Shown piece after piece: positions 55,397-64,000 of a stretch of DNA of 64,000 nucleotides. Below the pieces are notes generated by a model. It saw nothing but the letters and a program-made list of their open reading frames with translations. It made no database searches and was not told the DNA's origin. Source of the DNA: Helianthus annuus (Eukaryota; Streptophyta; Magnoliopsida; Asterales; Asteraceae); contig NC_035449.2 of the NCBI RefSeq assembly GCF_002127325.2, positions 81,980,075-82,044,074 on the forward strand, in the 5' to 3' direction. The translations under genes and the position numbers were made by a program. Each line of letters begins with the position of its first letter. Within the stretch, counting starts at the first letter, position 1.

Positions 55397-55689
55397 CATT
55401 GGTTATAGTGAACTTGGTTTTAATAAAGGAGAAACGTTTTTGTTAAAACCAGACTATAACCGGTTTTGTGCTCAACGGTCCACAACGACACTTCGCTCCA
55501 CATGCAAGGCTCGATATACTAGGTAATATGATATGTGTATATTGCCTACTTGTTAGTTACACAGTACATTGCTCATGGTATGCTCGATTAGTATAACTAC
55601 TGTTGTTTGAACACGTGCGTGCTTACTCTATCCTACTATCGTACTTTCGCGAACGTCTCTCACTCGTATTACTCTTGATATGAAGAATC

Positions 55690-58600
55690 ATGTCTGGACG
55701 CGTTAACATGACACAAGCCCAGTTGACCGCACTGATCAACGAACGAGTTGCCGCAGCACTCGCAGCTGCACACGCAGGAGGTATATCCTGCAGCCCGAAC
55801 TTATCCTAGGATCTTTAGGATCCTACTCTCGTGAACCAACCATTGTGTTAAACTCTGTCTTTCTTTCACCTACCTTAGGTCAATATGCTCAGGCACCGGT
55901 GTGCACTTTTAAGACCTTTATGGACTGCCGACCCACTACTTTTAGCGGAACTGAAGGAGCAGTAGGTCTCCTACACTGGTTTGAGAAACTAGAATCTGTG
56001 TTCGAAATGTGTGAATGCCCTGAAGTGCGCAGGGTGAAGTATGCTACTGGTACTCTCGAGGGTTTGGCCCTCACGTGGTGGAATGCTCAAGTGCAAATGC
56101 TGGGGTTGGTTGCTGCCAACGCCACCCCATGGGAAACTTTCAAGGAAATGGTTAAGGAAGAATACTGCAGTCGCGATGACATCCATAAGCTGGAAGATGA
56201 GTTTTACAATCTCAAGATGACGGGGTCCGAGATTGAGGCGTATACTAAGAGATCGCATGAGCTTGCCTTGTTGTGTCCTACTATGGTGGACCCTCCCTAT
56301 AAGCGAATTGAACTCTATCTCAAGGGCTTGGTGCCAGAGATCCAAAGTCATGTGACTTCAGCAAACTTGACCACTATCCAGCAGGTTGTTCAGTTGGCTC
56401 ACCGTCTCACTGATCAGGCGGTGGAGCAGAACAAGTTACCGAAGCGCATAGGTGCTGCAACTACTTCTTGTACTTCTAGTGGGGACAAACGGAAATGGGA
56501 TGGAACTTCAAGCAGGGGTTCAACTTCTGTGCAATCTCAGTCTCAGCAGAGAAAGACGGACGATCACAAGAGCCCCAGTCAGCAATCGTCTGGTGGTCAA
56601 AGTCATGGTGGGTACAAGGGGAATCACCCCAAATGCAATCGTTGCAACCTACACCACAGTGGGCCATGCACCAGGGGCAACTGTCATCGGTGCAACAAGC
56701 CTGGTCATGTTGCAAAGGATTGCAGGAGCGCATACCCCGCCAATCAGAATCGTCAGCAACCTCAGCAGAACCAGCGACAGCAGTAGGGTAACAACAAAGG
56801 GTGCTTTCAGTGTGGAGCTGAAGGCCACTTCAAGAAAGATTGTCCCCAACTGAACCAGAACAACAACAACAACAATCAGGGGAATGGTAACAATGGGAAC
56901 CACAACAACAACAATGGTGCCAGGGGACAAGTGTTCGTGATTGGTCAAGGTGAAGCAAGGAATGATCCCAACGTGGTGACGGGTAAGTTCCTTCTTGACG
57001 ACTTTTATGTTACAGTCTTATTTGATTCGGGTGCCGATGCTAGCTATGTGTCACTAGAAGTTAGTAAAATGCTTAAGCGTATTCCAACACCCCTGAGCGA
57101 CAAGCACACTGTAGAGCTAGCTAATGGTAAGAGTTTGGAGGCCTCGCACGTAGTCAAAGGTTGCAAACTTATCCTCGCTAACCAGACCTTCTTTATTGAC
57201 CTTATTCCTATCGTCTTGGGTAGTTTCGACGTTGTCATTGGGATGGATTGGTTATCCCAACACCGAGCAGAGATTCTTTGCAACGAGAAGATCGTTCGTA
57301 TTCCTGGTTTAGGTAGTGAACCTCTCATGATTCGTGGCGACAAGAGAAGTGCTGTTGAGAACATTATCTCTCTTCTTAAGGCCCAGAAGTGCTTACGAAA
57401 GGGCCACACTGCGATTTTGGCTCTAGTTACTGATACCACAGAGAAAGAGAAGAAGCTAGAAGATTTTCCAGTTGTACGTGACTATCCTGAGATATTCCCT
57501 GAGGAATTACCTGGTCTTCTGCCCCATCGCCAAGTCGAGTTTCAGATTGAACTAGCTCCTGGAGCTGCGCCTATAGCCCGTGCACCTTATCGTTTAGCTC
57601 CATCAGAGTTGGAAGAACTCTCCACGCAACTACAAGAACTCTTGGATAAGGGTTTTATTCGTCCTAGCTCATCGCCTTGGGGAGCTCCGGTGCTATTTGT
57701 GAAGAAAAAGGACGGTACCTTCAGAATGTGTATCGACTATCGTGAACTCAACAAGGTGACTGTGAAGAATCGTTATCCTCTACCGCGTATTGACGACTTG
57801 TTCGACCAGTTGCAGGGGTCGAGCTACTATTCAAAGATCGATCTGAGATCGGGATATCACCAGCTGAGAGTTCGAGAAGAGGATGTCTCTAAAACAGCCT
57901 TTAGAACTCGATATGGGCACTATGAGTTTTTGGTCATGCCGTTTGGGCTGACAAACGCACCCGCAGTCTTCATGGATTTGATGAACCGAGTGTGCAAGCC
58001 TTACCTGGAAAAGTTTGTTATAGTCTTCATCGACGACATCCTGATCTATTCTAAGAGCAAAGAGGAGCACGAACAGCATCTACGACTTATTTTGGAACTT
58101 CTTCGAACAGAACAGCTTTACGCAGAGTTTTCGAAATGCGACTTCTGGCTTCGTGAAGTCCATTTCCTAGGGCATGTGGTGAACAAGGATGGGATTCACG
58201 TTGATCCATCCAAAGTGGACTCTATTAAGAACTGGCCTGCACCTCGTACACCAAAGGAAATTCGCCAATTCTTGGGATTGGCAGGATACTACAGGAGATT
58301 CATTAAGGATTTTTCTAAGATCGCGCAGCCTCTCACCTTGCTAACGCAGAAGGGCGTTGTTTATCATTGGGGAAATGCACAAGAGTCAGCTTTTCAGCAT
58401 CTAAAGGATAGACTTTGTAGTGCACCTATCCTTTCACTGCCGGAGGGCACAGAAGATTTTGTGGTCTATTGTGATGCATCAATTCAAGGTCTTGGTTGTG
58501 TATTGATGCAACGAGATAAAGTCATAGCTTACGCCTCACGACAACTCAAAGTTCACGAGAAGAACTACACGACACATGATCTGGAGCTGGGAGCTGTTGT

Positions 58601-60392
58601 TTTCGCACTTAAGTTATGGCGGCATTACCTGTACGGAACCAAGTGCGCCATCTACACCGACCACAGGAGCCTAGAGCACATATTCAAGCAGAAGGAACTG
58701 AATATGCGACAACGACGATGGGTCGAGCTGCTGAATGACTACGAGTGCTCTATCAGGTATCACCCGGGCAAGGCCAACGTAGTGGCTGACGCCCTCAGTC
58801 GAAAGGACGCCGCGCCTAAGCGCGTAAGAGCTTTACAACTCACGATCCATTCTAGTCTACCTTCGCAAATACGAGCTGCTCAGATAGAAGCACTGAAACC
58901 AGAGAACGTTAGAGCTGAAGCCCTACGCGGGTCAAGGCAACGCTTAGAACAGAAGGAAGACGGTGCTTACTACGTAACAGGACGCATTTGGGTCCCACCC
59001 TATGGCCACTTACGAGAACTTGTGATGGATGAAGCGCACAAATCTCGCTATTCGGTACACCCTGGTTCGGACAAGATGTACCACGATATTAAAACTACGT
59101 ATTGGTGGCCTAGTATGAAGGCCCACATAGCAACATACGTCAGCAAGTGTTTGACTTGTGCGCGAGTCAAGACGGAATATCAGAAACCCTCAGGCCTACT
59201 CCAACAACCAGAGATACCACAATGGAAATGGGAGCAAATTTCCATGGACTTCGTTACTGGCCTACCTAGATCCCAGCGCGGAAACGATACTATCTGGGTG
59301 ATCGTAGATCGACTCACAAAATCCGCACACTTTTTGGCAATTAAGGAGACGGATAAATTCTCCACCTTAGCGGAAATATACCTCAAGGAAGTTGTTTCAA
59401 GGCACGGGGTGCCCACCTCTATCATCTCTGATCGAGATGCACGTTTTACTTCGGAACTGTGGCAAGCAATGCACAAGTCTTTTGGCTCACGTCTAGATAT
59501 GAGCACAGCGTATCACCCACAGACGGACGGACAGTCCGAACGCACTATTCAAACCTTAGAAGACATGCTACGTGCATGTGTAATCGACTTTGGCAACAGC
59601 TGGGAAAAGCATCTGCCACTTGTGGAATTTTCATACAATAACAGCTACCACACCAGCATTAAAGCTGCTCCATTTGAGGCATTGTACGGACGTAAATGCC
59701 GGTCACCTCTTTGTTGGGCAGAGGTGGGGGATAGTCAAATCACTGGTCCAGAACATGTAGTGGACACTACTGAGCGGATTGCTCAGATACGACAACGCAT
59801 GGCGGCGGCTCGTGATCGTCAGAAGGCCTACGCCGATAAGGGCAGGAAACCACTTGAGCTCCAGGTTGGGGAGCGGGTATTACTCAAGGTTTCACCCTGG
59901 AAGGGTGTGGTTCGTTTTGGTAAACGAGGCAAACTCAACCCACGATACGTTGGACCTTTTGAAATCATTGAGAAAATAGGCAAGGTGGCCTACAGACTAA
60001 ACCTACCAGCAGAACTCGGTGCAGTTCACAACGTTTTCCATGTGTCGAATCTGAAGAAGTGTCTGTCGGATGAGACCCACGTAGTTCCTCTGAAGGAACT
60101 CACGATCGACGAACAGTTGAAATTCGTCGAGGAACCAGTCGAAATCACGGACCGGGATGTTAAGGTCCTCAAGAGCACTAGAATACCTCTCGTTCGAGTT
60201 CGTTGGAACTCACGTCGCGGCCCAGAGTTCACCTGGGAGCGCGAAGATCGGATGAAACAGAAGTATCCCCAACTGTTTGCAAACAGTACGACCACTACTG
60301 AGGCTGAAGCTACGGAATTTCGGGACAAAATTCCAGATCAACGGGGGGTGGATGTGACACCCCAGGAAAACCGGGAAAACCAGACAACTTAA
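55690..60392 (+). pseudogene. Gypsy gag-pol, one in-frame TAG and one predicted intron
   Basis: Starts MSGRVNMTQAQLTALINERV at 55690. A 98-nt intron (55781 GTATAT to 55878 TTAG) restores frame to GQYAQAPVCTFKTFMDC. Gag follows (LHWFEKLESVFEMC, ALTWWNAQV, RSHELALLCPTMV) with a knuckle CHRCNKPGHVAKDC. At 56784 a TAG interrupts the frame, which continues unshifted through [14 protein letters not shown], protease [13 protein letters not shown] ([28 protein letters not shown] near 58024), RNase H ([11 protein letters not shown]), integrase (zinc region near 59040-59170, [22 protein letters not shown]) and a chromodomain (about 60130-60270, [19 protein letters not shown]). About 1,534 codons in total. 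The TAG would separate gag from pol. It may be a single disabling mutation or, less likely, a readthrough site. Confidence 0.88.
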
Positions 60393-60440
60393 CTAGCTTC
60401 CTCAGTGAGTGCCATCAAATTTCGGGACGAAATTTCTTTC

Positions 60441-60453
60441 AACTTGGGGATGA
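60441..60453 (+). promoter_or_regulatory. Gypsy polypurine tract
   Basis: AACTTGGGGATGA directly precedes the 3' LTR start TGTGACAACTC at 60454. Confidence 0.75.
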
Positions 60454-62970
60454 TGTGACAACTCGAAATCTAGAACCTTTCAATTGCGTTTGATGTAACA
60501 TACTTATACACTATGGGAACTGGTTAACTTGTTAATAAACGTGAACCTTTTATGTGAAATGTGTCTTGTTTGTGTGCATATATATTTATACGTGTTATAA
60601 GTGAACCAAGAACCCAACCCGAGAACAAAGGACCCGACTCGAGACCATGAGGTCTCGAGTGTATAGTAACCGAATGGGCCTTGGGCCGAGAACCTAGTGA
60701 CCGGTTTGGGCCATTGGGCCGTGACCTCCTTAACCGGCTAGTAAGCCCTTAGGGTGCACCAAGAGGATTATATAAATCACACTCATGGCAACCCTTGCCA
60801 TTTTCTTGGACAACACTCACACCCACACTCTCATACTTTCCCTCTCACTAAAACCCTAAGAAGACAAACACCTCATCATTCTCGGATCTTTGGAGGGTGG
60901 TTCGGTCCACATCAATCGGCTAGAAGCTTCACACACCTCACCAACCGGTTAGTGTCCATGATGTTTTGACTAATGTTTGTTGTGTTAAATAATAAAATGA
61001 AGGATTAGATGTTTATTGTGTTGGGATGTTAGTGTTTGTATGATGATTTTTGATGAATATGATGTCCTAATGTGCACAATGTTGATATCGGTTAATAGGT
61101 CTTGATTTCGGGTATGTATATAGCATGATGAATTTTGGTGTCTTGTGTTTAAATGAAGATTGAACCATTTATATTGATGAACATGAAACCGAGTTACATA
61201 TGTTATACATTCGGCCTAGTATAGAACCGAGCTTATGTGTTATATTAGATAAGTGGAATTGTTACTCATGATTATGTTTAGGATTGATGCAAAATGTGTT
61301 GGATAAAGGTTGAACATGTTATGAATGTGTTTGAATGTTTTGAAGAACATAAAGAACTTGTTGAATGTGGGTTAAATGTTTGAATTCTGCTTGTTTGATC
61401 TGAATTCATGAATTATTAGACAATAAAACATGTTTTAGTGGATAGTACAATATTTGTGTTGCATGACATCCAAATTCTATTGGATAGTACAACTGTGCAG
61501 AGTCAGCCACTGTTGGGGGGTCGAGAACCCCTGGTTGCGACTCGAAATCTCCATGTTTCGACACCGGTTGCGAGTCAAGGACGCCTGGTTGCGACTCGCA
61601 ACCATAGCATGATGAACCGAGACCACAGATTGCGACACGGGTTACGAGTCCCGTTGCGACTCGAGACCAAAACATGACAAGCCGAGACCACGGTTGCGAC
61701 ATAGGTTGCGACTCGCAACCATCCATGGTCAACACAAACAGCATGACTCGAAACCATGCTTGCGAGTCCGGTTGCGACTCGAGACTACACCTATTGGACT
61801 TGTTTAGTTATGGGCCTAAGATAGTGGGCCGGACTTATGGACTTCTGTGACGTGTTGTTTGGGCCTGTTACTACGAGCCCAACTATTCGGACTTCATACT
61901 TAGACCTTGGGCTGTGTTTGAATGCTAACTGTGAACTGTTAATGTTAAACGTGCTGCCATGATCATTACCTGTGTACAATACGTGTTGAACATACATGCA
62001 CTGCTTGGCTTGAATCTGATACGAATAATACCTGTGATAGGACCTAATTGATTACCTGCAACTTAATTGACTTTCCGTGATTAACTGCCGAGCAAACCAA
62101 GGTGAGTTCACACCCTCCACGAAGCATGGGATTCCCTGGGTTGGGAACGGGGTTAAGGAACGTGGATTCCTCGTCCTCCTTGGGTAGGACGTCAGTGGTT
62201 CAGGAATGTGATTCCTCGTCCGGATGGACGGATAACACGTACTAGACTAAAACTCTATCACGAAGTCCCTCCTTTTTGTATCGACTTAATCGCCGGGCCA
62301 ATGGCGAGCGGGTCATTAGTTAGATAGCGCTATTTAGGTCTGACAAACCTCACACCGTGCCGCAGAGGACGGGCGTGAACTAATGGATCTGGGGCACGTC
62401 AATGATGATAGACATTGATGTTTTCAGGGCACATAAACATGACTACAGTCAGCAGTCGATATGGTAACGAGTCTAGTGTACGCATGGGGTAGCCCCCACG
62501 GCCGAAATGCCTGATAACTAACATGGGGTAGCCCCCACGGCTGGAGTGCCGGAGTAACTGGGAATGAACAAGTCACGTTTTTAAACTATGGGGTAACCCC
62601 CACGGCAGGATGCCAGTTAAAGGAAACTGTTTTTGAAATAACTAAAACGAACACCCAACCGTGAACTCACTCAACTAGTTGTTGACTCGTTACTACATGC
62701 TTTGCAGGACCATAGGTACTCAGCTGGAGCTTGCATGGAGGAGAGCCGTTGTGGGACACGGATTTGCTGCGTGTCATGTTTTATTTGAAAATGTTGAACT
62801 TATGTTATAACTTTAAACCTATGCTTCCGCTTACAACTTAAACTTGGTTTTGTTGGATCACCAATCGTTTTGGTTAAACTTTTATGATTATTATATGCTT
62901 GTTCAGTATGATTGGTGGCTGGATCCTGGTCAGTCACGCCTCCAAGCGGTAGTACTCCGCAGGTGGGATT
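60454..62970 (+). repeat. Gypsy 3' LTR, lacking its last 14 bases
   Basis: Aligns with the 5' LTR from first base to GGTGGGATT without visible indels (2,517 bp). The 5' copy continues TTGGGGGTGTGACA, absent here. Differences that I could spot are five transitions, with G or C here and A or T in the 5' copy. Confidence 0.92.
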
Positions 62971-64000
62971 ATTAATCAGAAAGTCAAAGTATAAGAACAA
63001 CAGTTTGACTTTTAGCAATTAAACTATGCTAGAACGAATTTGAGACTGAATTAGAAGCTTACAAAGGTCCTATTGATGCTTAGTTAACACTAGGAGGTGG
63101 CCTTGTCGTTCAGATTAGCTCCAGAAGTCTTGAGAGAGTTCTTGAGAGTTGAGAGCTTTTGTCACTAAATGCAAATGCCAAGAGAAAGGATGAATTGATC
63201 TGATTTATGGAGGATACAGAGGTTATAGTGAGTTTTCAGTAGGCTAGGCATGCAAGACCATCTATTGGAGCAATTTAGAGGTGATCCCAGCTGTTCCCCA
63301 TTCTAAAATTCAGACCAGATTGCAATTTTCGTGAAAATCTGTTACTGGTGGTCTCACGCGGCCCGCTTGGGCCTGTCCAGGCGGGTCGCCTGACCTGCTG
63401 ATCAGCCAAACTATTTTCAAACTTGGCAGCTTTGGTCCCTGAACTTGCACGCGATGATTCGGCTACTTATTTTGACTCGTAAACCCCCAAACTTGGTTTT
63501 TAAGAACCTTGGACATTTACCAACATGGTAATGTCCTCGGATAACTTTGCGCTCAACCGAAAAGCCATGAAATTCGACGTTGACGCTTTTAACCCCTCAA
63601 GTACGGTTTTGGCCATAACTTTCTCATACGTTGACGAAACTTCACGAAATTTTAACCACATATTCTAGTGAGTATATTTTAGCTTCTCAAAGCTTCGGGT
63701 CTGCCAAAAGTTCACTCAGAGGTATAAATTAAACATGTTGACACTTTTGGCCCCTATAGTTTGCAATTCCTCACTTTTGTGCAATTTCCGCGTCGTATGA
63801 TCCATGAACCACCCGTTTAAGGTTATAAACATTATGTAGGGTTATCATAGAGTCTATTTATCCATTGTTGACACTTTGGACCCTTACGTTCCATGGTTTT
63901 CACTGTTTGTCACTTTTAGTCCCTCTAAAGTATGTTTTTACATAACGGAACCTTATGACACGTGTCAAGACATTATTGGACGTAAATTTTCGAGGTGTTA
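62971..64000 (-). repeat. Probable continuation of the same LTR, to its other terminus at the window edge
   Basis: The window ends ...TTTTCGAGGTGTTA, which with CA just outside would give GGTGTTACA, the inverted partner of TGTCACACC at 50276. Together the two pieces would make an LTR of about 3.6 kb. A palindromic word pair (GCGGCCCGC ... GGCGGGTCGCC) lies at 63357-63393. No genes were found. Confidence 0.55.

Larger units (their letters stand above)
52851..62970 (+). mobile_element. Ty3/Gypsy chromovirus (Tekay/Del-like), nearly intact
   Basis: The LTRs start TGTGACAACTC. The 5' LTR (52851-55381) ends GGGGGTGTGACA, is followed by an iMet-type PBS, and gag-pol runs 55690-60392 with a C-terminal chromodomain. 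A purine tract (AACTTGGGGATGA) precedes the 3' LTR. The 3' LTR stops 14 bases short of the 5' copy and then joins unrelated DNA. Flanks are ataat on the left and attaat on the right, so a clean duplication is not visible. LTRs differ at only a few sites, so insertion is recent. Confidence 0.9.

Overview
This window is eukaryotic nuclear DNA from a flowering plant. Nearly all of it is nested transposable elements around a few genes or gene pieces. Plant signs are LTR retrotransposons with tRNA-iMet and tRNA-Asp primer-binding sites, Ty1/Copia, Athila-like and chromodomain (Tekay/Del-like) Ty3/Gypsy proteins, a Tourist-like MITE, a fragment of a calmodulin-regulated Ca2+-ATPase gene and an ER small heat-shock protein gene with heat-shock elements. 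The element repertoire recalls Asteraceae, but that is an impression from memory, not a proof.

Layout. (1) 1-18672: a decayed Copia element (Copia-A) whose 3' LTR was split by an Athila-like element that keeps gag and protease but no pol (3002-18142, TSD ataat). The left LTR of that element was in turn split by a pol-less Copia-type gag element (Copia-B, 3811-11031, TSD aatct). (2) 18886-28844, minus strand: Copia-C (TSD cttgt). It has gag, zinc knuckle and protease, then the rest of pol is gone and two extra non-pol reading frames follow. (3) 28850-33690: gene-poor DNA with a 314-bp MITE, an inverted-repeat (Pack-MULE-like) element that captured the first three exons of an ACA-type Ca2+-ATPase gene, and a 5'-truncated LINE inside it. 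(4) 33693-41195: an ER-type small heat-shock protein gene on the minus strand, cut in its signal-peptide codons by a fresh, intact Copia element (Copia-D, 34276-40952, TSD gtaga). The heat-shock promoter lies 6.7 kb from most of the coding region. (5) 41220-50270: DNA dominated by long palindromes and alternating inverted repeats. It hosts an apparently intact three-exon reading frame (43481-47478, minus) of the Athila-ORF1-like kind, whose second intron is itself made of these palindromic units. (6) 50276-64000: a long LTR, probably minus strand, split by a young chromodomain Gypsy element (52851-62970) whose gag-pol frame is open except for one TAG.

How it works together. Only two reading frames look able to make complete proteins: the Copia-D polyprotein and the 436-aa palindrome-locus protein. 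The Gypsy polyprotein would need readthrough of one stop. The pol-less gag elements and Copia-C must depend on other elements for reverse transcriptase and integrase. The clearest host consequence is the Copia-D insertion, which should abolish the small heat-shock gene.

The most unusual theme is that nearly every element family here, though unrelated by protein, carries its own dispersed array of a short palindromic word in LTR or leader DNA. One of these words (GGTTGCGACTCGCAACC) is shared by the Copia-D leader and the Gypsy LTR. All coordinates and alignments were made by eye; no database search was possible.
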